Assembly: GCA_030248065.1 (NCBI GenBank)
Contig: JASAMV010002389.1
Span: 44,107 to 108,106, forward strand
From: Rhynchonema sp. JSB1_4
Taxonomy: Eukaryota > Nematoda > Chromadorea > Monhysterida > Xyalidae
DNA: 64,000 bases
Direction of reading: 5' to 3'
A program made the position numbers and the translations under genes. This document shows positions 24,733 to 37,375 of the stretch, one piece after another. The notes beneath the pieces were generated by a model. The model did no database searches. It saw nothing but the letters and a program-made list of their open reading frames with translations, and was not told the DNA's origin. Position 1 is the first letter of the stretch; each line of letters starts with the position of its first letter.

Positions 24733-27700
24733 CGTTGTCCGAGAAACGTCGACTGTTCCTATCGCATCGCACACGCGTGCGCAGAAAGGTGGTCTACGCG
24801 GCCGGCCTGCTGCTGATGGGTGTCGTCGCGTGCACCACCGTGTTGGCCGGCGTCGTCGCCAGAACTGACGAGCACCAGCACACAGACGAGTACGGCGTGT
24901 TGCACAGGCCGAGACGGGCACTGATGCAGCTCGACACCACCGACGATCCATCAACGTTGACGACGAAGGCGTTCGACAAGAACGACGTGCCCGAACAGTG
25001 CAAGGCGCTGCTGCCCGACCCGAACGCCACCGGCGGCGGCCAGTTCCCGCAGGACATCTTCACGATGCAACAACTACGCCACGGCGCGATTGTGCTCCAT
25101 TCGATCGGACTCGTCTACATGTTCGTCGCGCTGGCGATCGTTTGCGACGAGTTTTTCGTGCCCGCGCTGGGCGTCATCACCGAGAAACTCGAGATTTCCG
25201 ACGACGTGGCCGGCGCGACGTTCATGGCCGCCGGCGGGTCGGCGCCCGAATTCTTCACGTCCGTCATCGGCGTGTTTATATCCAGTGACAATGTCGGCAT
25301 CGGAACCATTGTCGGTCAGTTTGGTCAGCTGGGTGGACAGTTGTCTGGAACCATTTAATGACATCATTGTTGAGCCGTCACATAATCCCTGTCTTGGTCA
25401 CACACGTTCCAACCAATGCGTATGTACAGGGTGACCAACATAGAAACGCAACGCTTTTGGAGGACTCGTTCCCCAAGCTGGGTAAGTGATTTGACATGAG
25501 GAGCATATCGGTCGAACGCAAAACTTCCATTGTTTATTGTGTTAAAATATCATGGAGTGAAATGTCACCAAGCTGGAGTTATGGGCCGGACAACAAAAGT
25601 GTGCGACTATGCGATTTATCGTGATGGATAAACCCCATAATGCTTTAGGACAAAAAACTACGGAAATCTTGCGTTCGACTGATATGCTGTCCATGTCAAA
25701 CCACCTAACGAAGAGAACCAGTTCTCCAAAAGGGGTGCGTTCCTATCTTGGTCACCCTGTAGGTTAGAGTGTTTCATACGCTGTAGTGTTCCTAACAGGT
25801 CTTCGTGTGCTGGATTGTGGCTTTGGACTAAGATGGAGCTTCGTGATTGCCACGATGCATTGTGAATTTATGTGGACTACATTTTGTGGGCTAATATTAC
25901 AGTGGTCAATTCAAGCGGTCAACTCACTTCCTCAACTCAAAGCATAAATAATACAAGGCATTCGGGGTGAGTTGGAGATCCCACAAAATGGGTTGACGAA
26001 GTGATTTGATCACTTGAGTTGACCACTGTAATATAAGCCCATTTTGTGTTGATTAAAACCTAAAAGTGCGTGTATAGGTAGCGAGACACCAGATTGCAGA
26101 ACAAGCATCACTTAGTGCTTGATCGGCAAAACTTCACTTCTTTCTTAAAACAATCCAGTTGCTGGTATACTTGAACAAACTGTTCCTTTCTATCTTTCAG
26201 GTAGCGCAACGTTCAATATTCTATGCGTGTTGGCATTTTGCTGTTTATTCTCCATAGGCGTTCTACATTTGACTTGGTGGCCTCTGTTTAGGTTTGTTTC
26301 GTGTTCGTGGGCTTCTCGTTCTTTCCCAGTAGTTAAACAGGAATCGTTTCGCAAAATCATGTACAGGCGAGTCTTGGCATGGAGTTAGGTCGGAGAGTCG
26401 AGGGAATACTTGGGTGATACTAGCCAAACAAGGAGTGAGTATTTCAACTCAAAGTCACTCAATCACGAGTCCATAAAGTGCGCGTGCACTGCACGTGCGC
26501 GTGTGTGTGCATTGTTACATCAGAGAAGTATTATGCTGGCCACTATTGCCCAGCTGGTTTTCGCAAAGCCCGTTATATGGCGCCTGGAGACCAGCGCTCT
26601 CTCGGCAGCAGTGCGCTATTTTTTTAAACCCGGCTTTCTTCTCCCGTGCAGCTTCTAAGTGTAACGAAAGAGGATCGCTTAGTTATTAGTGCTGGTGCGT
26701 GTCCCCCATTCGTGTTCCGAAAAAGCAGAAACCAACAAAGATAACTGCCGGAACCGGGCTTGCACGGCGCGCGGGGCGACTATCTCTAATCCGGGTGGCA
26801 GCGCAACACAAGGAAGCGAATTCAAGCGTAAAATGCGCTCTCGCAACACAAATCAATCCATCGGCGCAGCGTTACGCGTTGGCTGGCAAGCACTCGATAT
26901 GTGCACGTATTGCTAAGGGTGCTATACAGTGCAGACTGTGGTCCGAAACAAAAAACTGCGCAGCCAAGAGAATTGGCAGACAGCTTTATGCCGTATAGGG
27001 AATTGGGCTGCTGGCTGAGAGACCACGCGTAGTGCGACCGATGGATTCTTTGGCGAGCTAAAGCTCAACGGGCCAGTTTTGAGCGACTGGCAGTTTTTTG
27101 TATGCCAACACAATGCCTCTGGTGAACAAGCATGACGAACTTAACGTTGCCACCGGCCAGTGCCTAACACGGAAATTAAGTCAACTTTGTGGCCGAGCGT
27201 TTTCGCTGGCATGGACGTTCCAGTTTGGGCCAAATTTGATAACCGTAGAACAAACCGTAAAAATGATGCTCAAAGTTTAGAAAGGAACGCGGAAATTGTG
27301 CTACGCCAGACACACTGTAGGTTAGAGAGATAAACTGACGCTGGCTGATGTATGAGGCGAACACAACAAACGATAGCTGAAACGCTATAATTCCGAGTGG
27401 GTTATCCTAAAAAATTGAGGCGTGTGTGAGCACTTAATCCGAGTGCCAGCGCAAGTGTGGTTACTTCCGTTCTGCCAGGCCTCACCATTGAATAATGACC
27501 ACCCAGACTGAAAGATGCGATGCACAAAAAGTGACGACAAAGTGATGAACAATCTGAAACCATATGAAAAGAGATCACAACTTACGACAAACTGTTTACT
27601 AACCTAACCTAAGGCTCTAACTGTTTCAGGGATGTCACTTTCTACGTGCTTGCATTGGCGTGCGTCGTGTACTTCTTCCTCGACGAGCGCATCTTGATTT

Positions 27701-30700
27701 ACGAAGCGTTTATCCTATTTCTCATATACGTCGGTTACTGCCTGTTCATGAAGTTGGTTCAAACTCGATCGATTCTTTTCATTTGTTTACACGTGGCTGG
27801 TGCCCTTGGCCAAAGCCTAGAAACGTAGACATTGAAAATTGACAACAACGAGCACATTTTCTTGCAGGTACAATGCACAGCTGGAGTTATGGACCCGTCG
27901 AACTATCCTCAGACAAGAGATACGCGAGCCTGAGGAGCCGACGACTAAGGTACAGTACCACTACGCCAACACGAGCCCGATTTCGGAGGTGGCAGATTAG
28001 TGAAACATTCATACGCGGCTGCTGATTCGGGAAAAGTTACACGTTGTGGAATACAACGTGGTGCATGAGGATTTTCTCTTTCCGTTCGTTTTGTGAGCAC
28101 ACCACTTCCGAAGTCGGGCTCGTGTTGGCGTATAGTTTGCCTTTACGTATGTACACACGAGAGCGTTGCTTGGTGGCCTCATCAGGGACTAGTATCCGCA
28201 TATGCTCATTGTACTAGTTTATACGTATGTATATGTACTAGACGGGGCCCGTGCCTACGGCCCGGCTAAAGCTTCTCGCCCGCGCAAACTGGGCTATCCG
28301 AAAACCCGTTAGCATACCCAAAGCTATCCCTGAAAATTGAACCGTGCCCCCGAGGGAGGGGGCCACAGACATATACTGTACACACATACATATATACGTA
28401 TTCCTGTTTTAGTAGTATATGTAGATACAGTAACCATGTGTTTATCCCGAATCAATCCTGAACCGCCCCACAAAAACCGTCACTTTTTTGCAGGCAGCCG
28501 ACGGCGTCGAGGGTGGAGGAGCACCTCAAACAGCCCTTGGCCAAATGATGATGGGCCGGAGCTCTTCGGGTTCATTCCGTCGCACCAGCGTGCCTATACT
28601 GCACAGGTACGGTACAAGGTCAACATTCTCTTCCCAAATATTTTCAAACGTTTTCGTTAAGTGTGATCACGTTCACGAACATTATGTGCTGAATATGGCA
28701 TTCTCCTTTAATTATCATTTCAGTGGTGCCATGTTCCGAAACGGTATCGTTCAACTCATGGTGCATACGCTTGATCCGCTTAGCGAACGTACGTGTTTTT
28801 TGCGCATTGGCAGTGTTTTGTTTCAGGGGCCTCGTTTTAATTTAGTATCCACATTCTCTCGTTGTTTTAAATAACAGCCGACGAAAGTGTCTGTTGTACT
28901 CTCAACAACAACCATAAAGAGTATAGATTGATACATACATATGTACAACCTCAGAGGTAGAGCCGAAACGAACGGACGCATAAATACTCCGGCATCAACG
29001 TCAGTTTCAGCATTCTGGGTTTCGGGACTATAACAATGAAAGCCTTGTTCAGGTTTCATTGATACATTGGTGATCATAGTGACTCATTATGTATGTTCCT
29101 ATATCTTCTACAACGAACTATCCAAGCACAATATCACCATCAACCATCCTATACACACATCTGCAGGGCCAAACTGTGACCCACGCAAAGTATTCGTGCC
29201 GGGTACGTCACCTATAAGCACTTGCATTCAAATTCTGATCACTTTGTATATAATGCTGTCATAGTGTGAGCGTCTCTGGATCGTTGCCCACGTACTCATT
29301 AGACAAAGTAGAACCTCCTACCTGTCCCTATCTGCAAGTTCACCAGTTACCAAGGGCGGATCCAGGGGGGCACAGGGCCATGCCCCCCTTTTGGTCTCGG
29401 AAGGAAGAAGGAAAAGGACCCCTAAATCGCAGGATTTTCACTCTCATATACTTCAAAAGTCCAACAATCGCGCGCTTCGCGCGTCAGATACACGAATTTT
29501 CAATGAAATTTGGCTTTCGCGCGCGTAGAAAGTGCCAAAATTTCGCGCGCTTCGCGCGCATTGTCGCATTTTGTCTAATATTTGTGTACAACACGCGGAA
29601 CTCCAAACAAGCACTGCATAAAAATGACTTTTCAAAAATAGAACAAGCACTATAGATAAAAATGACTTTTTGGAATTTGCCCCTCCCTTGGCCAAAGCTG
29701 GATCCGCCACTGCCAGTTATAATCATTTTGAAACCCCTACTTTGCCTGAACTTCTGCATCCAAACTTGTGCAGCCTCTAGACACATACTGTATGTACTTC
29801 TCTCACTAAAACAATAGTTGCGAGGTCTATTGGTGATGTATGAACCAGTGTTCATATGGCTTAGTAATATCAACAACAAGCCAAGCATGCGTAGTAGCTG
29901 TGTCAGTCAAGTGAACCCCACCGGACATTGCGTTACTCAGCATAATAATCTGCAGCGTGATGCTTTCTCACTCTTACGCATAAATACCTATAATCTTTAT
30001 CAGCTTCAGCAGCAGCTTTTACCTGCTTCTACACTATGTTCGGGCTTGCAGCTTAGCTTCAGTGGCTTTCTCTGTTACACAAACTGTACATACATGTAGG
30101 TACATAGACCATCAGTGGTTGAGTCTCGGGTCCAGGCGTCAAAATTACATGGGGATTTAAAAAAACCGAAAAGGGTTCGTAGAATGTGGATAAAGACACG
30201 CGTACGGCAACATACGACCGGAAGTATGTCGAGGGGGCGGTCACGTCAACCTAGACGTCCGATGCCCGGGTCAGCAAAGCATACATATTTGCATAGATTC
30301 GGCGATTCAATTTTCGGTCTGGAAATTCAGTTTGTGCGCATAGAAGTAACGCGCAAAAATAACAAGTGCACCTAGATTGCTCGTTCCAAGTGTTTAGTGC
30401 TGGGGTATTTGTAAGCATGAACCTTTGTAGGGACTAAACAGAAAAGTGAACAACCCTTTTAGATTCCCCGGGCATGCAACAATTTGCATTGTTGTAAAAT
30501 GATGGTCTATAGTTAAACAAGAGAGAGAGAGCGCGAGTGCGTCACTGTGGTTCGTTTGTCGTCTCTTCTTTGTAGTGCACGTTGACGACAAGGTAGTGCA
30601 GTTGCAAGGCACAGCCACTGTTCGCGTGGTGCTCGACAAAAACGCCGTCATTCGAACGACGACCAAGCCCGATTCGAGCCACAACGATCCAATCACAACG

Positions 30701-33700
30701 TCGCACGCCAATCCGTCGTTTTCGCCCGACATTCGCCGTCAACCGCCGACCGATCCAGCTGATGTTTCAGCTGCGTGTAAGTAGTGTGTGCCGCAGCAGC
30801 ACCGCCTCCCGCACCACCGCCTCCCGCACGAGTGTGCTGTGCGTGTCGTTGTATACGTGTATATATGTATGCTTGACTGTGAGCTGTGCACGCCCAGCAC
30901 GCATATTGTCGAACTCAAATTTCCGACTTTAGCAGTTGTTCCGTGTACTATGTACATGTATAACTCAACATATCGAACAGGATGCGACGTATCACAAAAT
31001 CAATAATATTTTCGGAAATAGACAAAGGCGTAATCCATGCGTAATTAGCCATATTGTGTTGTATGGTAGTCCAGAACCAGGTTTTGGTTCTACGGGCACG
31101 TATACACGCCAGCTATACATGCACACGAGCAAACATGGCAGCTGCGCTGTGCGAAATCGGTTAAAAAAGCCACTGCTGTGACGTCAACAGCGGCAGGATC
31201 AAGCGACAGTCACAGCATACGCTTGTATAATGGTTGGAACGAATCTGTTTTGACAGCCGGCATAACGGGCCTTTTGAAAAAAGCTGAATTTTTATTTAGC
31301 GTCCGCAGTCCGTAGGAAACTGTATGAACGGAGGAAGCGGGGCTCGCAATGTTTACATGAATTGGTGAAGGGACAACGGCCTCTGAATAGAAACCTATGT
31401 GTAAAATATCAAGACTGGAGGATCTGCGTCCATGGGGAATGCTGATACATTGTGTCAGACACACAACCTTTCGTTTCTGGATTGCACTGTATCTACATTT
31501 CCATCCCGGTTTCCACCTTATTCACAACTAAGTTTCCAACTTTCCTTTTTCCAACACACGCTCACTCACACACACACACACACACTTCACGATTTCGTTT
31601 CTTTCCGGTCTGGCATACGGTTTCAGCGCCATGCTTGTTGGAGCAACATCACTGTCCGTCCGTGTATGTGCATGTCTGTACGTGGTGTACAGCATCATGC
31701 AGTATATACATACGGAATGCTAGGGGCCGTTCTATGATTCGGAACATCTATATTTGATTTGGGTGATGGTCAAATGAAGCGCGGGCGACTTGAACGAAAG
31801 GTCTGGTGCTGCACAGAGAGAAAGACAGAGCGAGAGTGAACGAGATTGATTGACCGAAATTCCAAACGACCACCATCGCGTGCTCTGCAGCAGCAGCAGC
31901 AGGACCATTCGCTCAAACGCTCCCGCAATGATCAGAGTCAAGCGCACAACGCTGTCATCAATCTGATGTTTCAGTGCCTGACGGCGAAGATGGCGAGGCC
32001 GGCCAGGTGGGCGATATGAGACGGTCTTCGTCGCAACGTCGTCGAATGCAGCAGCAGACCGGCGGCGCCGACCGTTCGCTCCACAAACTCGATGCCGTTG
32101 CTGAGGTATGGCCATTTTGATACTGCCTTAGCTTGTGCACACCACGAGTGTACATGTACTTATACATACCTACCATTGGTATACTGTGTACGGGTATGTC
32201 AATCTAACATATCACCCTTTTTTCATCGACCCATCGCAATATGCTCTATCTGACATTCAACAATTGACCTACATAACAACCTATACCCTCCCTCCTCCAC
32301 TTGTGCATGGTGTAATCACAAAATTAAAAAAGAATGATTCAGCTTTCTGGAAGTGTAAGGCGCTGTAGTCAATTCGCCTCGCAAGGCCGTATATTTATTA
32401 CTGGGGCTGAGTATTCCAGATTGAGGCAATGCTGCAAAGCATGTGACCGTGTACCCTGGTGTGCTGAGCCTGATCACAACATGCCTCACCGAAGTCAATC
32501 ATTATGTTTTACAGTATGTCATGTTGTGTGCACGGTTTACTTTGGAACAAAAGGATGACTTTGATCCAATTTGTAAAATCGCATGGAGTGTTTGGTTCTT
32601 AACCTCAAAGGTTTGTCACGAAAGGTTATGAGATGAGACACTGTGGAGAGTGTTGTTAAACCTGCTTGCCGCCTTGGCCGCTGCTCAAAATTCTCTCAGT
32701 TGCCCGTAGAGCAAATTGGTGGACGGATCTGACTTCAACCGGCATTTAATTCTGAGATTGATATTGGTACACGGCGTATAACAAAAAAACGTGACATTTA
32801 TGCAAGTACATAGTCTGCGCATTCAAAAGAAGGGCCTACTGTAATGGCATCGTATCCACATTAGTCATTTTAACTTAGCCAGGAGATTTTCTACGTTAAT
32901 ACCTGTACGTACCTTGGTCACAATTTTTCGTAAGGCAGTCTCACGGACATTCCAATTTACGGTAAAATGTGACTGACTTACTCACCCGTGGTTGGATCAC
33001 AAAATTGCGTTGATAACACATACATACAACAATCGTACACGTACCATTGCGAAGTCTTGGCATGATGCATGAGTGTATCCTCGTGTGCACCGGCTTAACG
33101 TTACGTGTTTGTGTAAGCCCTGGCTACATCATCCGTTGGCCCATGTCTGATAAAAGTGTCATTTTTTTACAAATTAAAAGCAGCAGCGCCGGTTATGTGG
33201 TCGTGCGGGCTTCGCTTGTGTGGCTTACATACGTCAAGCCAAAGCCGTATGAGCTTTTTTACGTCCGTACGCGCGTGAAAGGCTTAAAGTCAGTGCGGTT
33301 GGTGGGTCGTGTGTGGCGTGTTCAAGTGATTTGGTTCTATGTGACGCGCGTGTACCATGTCTGATAAGAATAGCAGCAGCGTGTAGGTATGTGCCGCCGC
33401 TGCTCGATGCCAAAAAGAACGTGCAAAAATTAGGGACGGTCAAGACATGACTTTGAACTGTGCTTGACATAAGCAACATCAATGGCTGTTAAGTGCATGG
33501 CATGGCCGTCGCAAACGTTCCGTCATAAAGTTGCAATATCGTTGCTCTACGTAACAGTTCGACAAAAAACAAAAAAAGTTGAATGACACTAGCATTGCAA
33601 CTAACGGTGACACATCAAGATGAACGCGAAAATGTGCCTACACATTCCTTAAGTTGGTGGTTTGATGACAGCACCGGATCTATTGAGTCGGTCATGCATC

Positions 33701-36700
33701 GTTGTAAGAACAAGAGCACACAGTGGGTGGAATTTTCGAAACGGTGTAAAGGTCAGTTGGGCGTAAAGGTCGGTGTAAAGTTCGGTCGAAAGCTCGGTCG
33801 GCGTAGCTCGGTGTAAACGTGAAACATTGCCTGTTATTAACGTGGAATGTTTCAAGTTTACACCGAGGTCTATCACACTGAGCTGTCGACCGAGCTTTCC
33901 ACCGACCTTTACACCCAACTGACCTTTACACCGTTTCGAAAATATCACCCAGTAACATGGACAATTCAGCTGATAGTGCGAAACGTTTGTGACGACTGCC
34001 TCGCAGCAGCGTTGTGCCTTGCGTTTTTAACAGCCAACTGCAACATCGTCGCTATGCTGAATGTGCAGCTACATATCATCCCGTTGTATGCTATATGTTG
34101 CTGTACTTATCAATGGCTGGGAAGTCAATGTGTATGACAACAGCAATACGACATCCTTACTATACACACACCATTTGAGATGCAGATAATGGTGTCGCAA
34201 TCCACCGTAGTCCGACCATGTATGTATACATTGTATACGTGTCCATATTCCAGCTGTATACCTGTGTACCATGATCTATACCAACTGCAGCTACTCTCTA
34301 TTAACTCAACCTCTGTAAGGGCTCGGCGTGGCCACATCGCGATCGGGCCGACACGGCGCCGCAACTGGATCAGCGGCCCAGCAGCAGAAATCGCCGACCA
34401 AACGACCACAGGACGGGTACGACGGGAGCCGAAGGAGCGCCGTTGTTGTCGGCGATCAACGGCCGCCGACAGGTACACACTGACACGCACACACACACAA
34501 ATTGATGCTGCCGCTGCACAATCACCGATACAAAACACATGGGTGTTCTCATTCACGGTTGTTGAATGGTGTGTGTGTGTGTGTAAATAAAGCCATTCGG
34601 CCCGCCCAACTGCTGGCAGATGCAGATGGTCAATGCGCAATGTCGCACATCGTCGAACTGACTGACATTTGCGATTGGTCTTCGATGCCGAACTTTTGCT
34701 ACCAATGAGCTGTCAGCAGTTGGAATGTGTGTGCCATCACTCGGGTGCCGCACCGCACTGTGTTGTATGTGTTTGTCGTATGTCTATTGGGTGTGAGAGC
34801 ACAATGGTCCTTCTCAATCATGCTGTGAGTGCGTGCGTGTGTGTGCTTCAATTTCAGGCATGATGGAACATCATCCGACAGCGAAAGTGATTTGGTTCCG
34901 GTAACACACTTCATTGGCTTTTCATGGTGGACATGCGTTGTCGAACGTCAACTATACGTGTATCGCTGTAGATATACCTAACGCGATGTGTACTGTTCAC
35001 TTCTGCTTCTGTCCTTTCCCTCAATGTGTATGTTTATGTCGCAGAAGTGTTGGTTTCTTGACGCCCAGCAACGGCAGGCCAATCTTCCAATCGTCTCCAT
35101 GTTCGAAAGAATGGTTATCTGCTTCCGACCCATGTATAGGCCTTTTCTGGTCCGCCAATTTTGCTGCTTCATTTTTCGAATGGCTTGACCTCAATGTGCC
35201 GCAGTTCTGAGGAAGCCGTGATTGCCAACACCTATTGTCACTTTGTTGTCACAGCCCGATCCCGTCCCATATAGACTCCATGTACAAAATACCACACCCG
35301 GATGATGAGTATGCGTGTTGTCGTGTGCACGACGTTGTCGAACGGACACGCAGGCCGACTGCCACCAGCATGTATAAACATAGCAAGCACACACGCACAC
35401 ACACACACACACGCACGCATGCACACTGGTTCAAACGAGAGCGGGCCAAACTGTCCATTTTAGTGTTAAGTTGTGCATTTCACATTTTCGGGTCAGCGGC
35501 GGCGCTGCACGTTAATACACGTAATCTACTGTACACTATGTTGAGCATAACACTCCTTCGGGCATAGCGAATACTTGGGTGCATGCATGCGTGTGTGTGT
35601 GGATATATAGATCTCTACATGAGCGTATAGCGTGTGTGTGATGTTGTGTCCTGCGCGAGCCAGTGTCTCACCTACCGTAACCAACCAACTACCGTATACC
35701 ATAGGTGTCGCCGATCGTCCTAGTCAACCTACAGTGTCTCTAGTCTAGCACCCCACCGTGTATACTAACCGACAGCGTGTGCGTGCGTGCGTGCGTCACG
35801 CTGAAGCACGACAGACATACTGTTTAGTCCCATTGCTTCATGCCTGACAGCAAAAATATTGATTTTATGGTTTATTTGTACATACTCCAACAGTCAGTTG
35901 CTCTCGTCAACCGATCGTCAAACGACGGGGGGCCAGCAGTGCTTCTGTTGGCCGGACAACAACAACAGTTCGTGTTGCGCCGGAACACGCAAACTGCGCG
36001 GCCGTGTTTGGATGTGATGTAAAAAGGTGCCACCACACAGAGGACGTGCTGCATGCACCTTTTTTGTCACATGTTTGCGCCGAGCCACATACCCCGCAAA
36101 CACAGCAGCTATATCCCATTTCCTGTGGCTTCAGCTAACAACGCCTGTTTCAGGAAGGCAACTTCGAAGGCGGCGCCGGACCGAGCGAGGGCGGCTATCA
36201 GAACGCCGTCAATGGTCAGGTCAACAATCCGCAGTCGGCCAAGACTGAGGTACTTATACTGCCATGACGCACAACCACAAGCAAACACTTTCCTCAGTTT
36301 ATTTCTCCGATGCTAATCAATCACGCTTTTCATCCAGAATCAATCAACTTGGGATACCTTTCTTCGAATCAAACGTAGCCTAGCCACAGTTCATACTCAC
36401 AAAGGCAAAAGACAACACAGAATGCTGCCGCGGAATTGTACTCACAGATTCAACTTCATTTCCAGGAAGGAGAAGGCGCCGAAGGAGACGAGGAAGAGCC
36501 GCTAGACATTTCGTGGCCCGATGATCATCGCAAACAGTTGACCTATGTGATCCTCGCTCCAATCGTGTTCCCTCTCTGGGTCACTCTTCCCGATGTGCGA
36601 AAGCCGGTATGTGTAACACTCGTAAAAGTATAATTTTTTCGAGTACATAGACTATTGATGATTGTCATATTTCTTTCAGCAATCAAGACGATGGTTTCCA

Positions 36701-37375
36701 ATTACGTTCCTCGGCTCGATATTGTGGATTGCATTCTTTTCCTATTTGATGGTCTGGTGGGCGAACACTTTGGGTGACACACTCGGCATTCCAGTCGAGG
36801 TTAGACTAGAATGTTTATTGAATTGAGTTCTTTGAGTTATTTGGGGATCTATTCAAACCTAACGGCCAATTTCAGATCATGGGTTTGACGATTCTCGCGG
36901 CCGGTACAAGCATTCCTGATCTGATCACATCGGTGATCGTTGCGCGCAAAGGTCTCGGTGACATGGCCGTCTCCAGCTCCGTCGGCAGCAACATTTTCGA
37001 TGTCTGCATGGGGTATGTATATGCTTCATTTATACATAGATCTAAAGACATCAAATCTCTTTTATGATGACACATATACATACTTGCAGGATGCCGGTGC
37101 CTTGGCTGCTGAAGCTCTCGTTCCAACACGTGACTGACAGTGACCCCAAGTTTATCAGCGTGCTCAGCAAGGGTCTGGTGTGCAGTGTGGGCATGCTGTT
37201 CGTCATGCTCGTTGTGCTCGTGGTTGCGATCGCCGCCAGCGACTGGCAAATGAACAAAGGCTTCGGCGTGGTCATGATCCTCGCCTACTGCGTTTTCGTC
37301 GTCATTTCGGTGTTACTCGAAAAGAACGTTATCATGTGTCCACTCAAGATGTCGCAGTGCGCCGACTACATCTAG
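24729..37375 (+). CDS. SLC24 (NCKX): K+-dependent Na+/Ca2+ exchanger (SLC24/NCKX), 13-14 exons
   Basis: Plasma-membrane antiporter that exports Ca2+ and K+ in exchange for Na+. Exons: 24729-25314, 26201-26291, 27630-27752, 27868-27949, 28494-28606, 28724-28788, 30576-30776, 31975-32105, (34320-34472), 36154-36249, 36466-36606, 36680-36799, 36876-37012, 37090-37375. Phases agree throughout. The protein is 774 aa with the bracketed exon or 723 aa without it. Residues 21-44 form an N-terminal hydrophobic segment. The alpha-1 repeat is at about 161-205 with SAPE (Glu174); the alpha-2 repeat, encoded at 36876-37012, has the matching AAGTSIPD. These acidic residues are the ion-binding pair of the family. 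Between the repeats lies a long hydrophilic loop rich in Gly, Gln and Glu, as in NCKX1/2. A five-codon uORF abuts the start. Introns carry at least five mobile elements. The paralogue is not resolved. Confidence 0.95.
25427..25759. mobile_element. Mariner/pogo-like MITE with TA target duplication
   Basis: 333 bp in SLC24 intron 1. Inverted termini start cagggtgaccaa and match over about 25 bp with three or four differences. It is flanked by TA on both sides (25425-25426, 25760-25761). No ORF. Confidence 0.82.
25888..26040. mobile_element. Short palindromic MITE, 7-8 bp TSD
   Basis: 153 bp with inverted arms gggctaatattacagtgg and its near-complement, about 27 of 28 positions matching. It is bounded by attttgt at 25881-25887 and 26041-26047. 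It lies in SLC24 intron 1. Confidence 0.82.
27961..28144. mobile_element. Palindromic MITE, family W copy C
   Basis: Arms ctacgccaacacgagcccga and complement enclose the gtgaaacattcatacg core. It begins about ten bases after an SLC24 splice donor (27949/27950), leaving that donor intact. Confidence 0.82.
29351..29712. mobile_element. hAT-like MITE (ggatccgc family), 8-bp TSD with one mismatch
   Basis: 362 bp from caagggcggatccagg to ctggatccgccactg, flanked by ccagttac (29343-29350) and ccagttat (29713-29720). It carries two copies of the cgcgcgcttcgcgcg palindrome (about 29469 and 29544). SLC24 intron 6. Confidence 0.87.
33725..33950. mobile_element. Palindromic element, family G copy 1, 3-bp TSD
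   Basis: 226 bp from gggtggaattttcg to cgaaaatatcaccc. Almost the whole length is an inverted repeat of units such as ggtgtaaaggtc. It is flanked by agt (33722-33724, 33951-33953). SLC24 intron 8. Confidence 0.87.
34320..34472 (+). CDS. Candidate cassette exon of SLC24 cytoplasmic loop
   Basis: 153 bases open in phase 0, exactly 51 codons, between a weak acceptor (ctctgtaag) and a good donor (cag followed by gtacac). The composition is hydrophilic, rich in Arg, Pro, Ser and Ala, and fits the variable cytoplasmic loop. Because it begins and ends in phase 0 it could be skipped without frameshift, as alternative loop exons are in vertebrate NCKX genes. No transcript evidence is available. Confidence 0.5.

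Noticed and set aside
28241..28330. ggggcccgtgcc-like start of a Harbinger element near an SLC24 intron
   Set aside because: Only one end is present; no inverted partner or target duplication was found.
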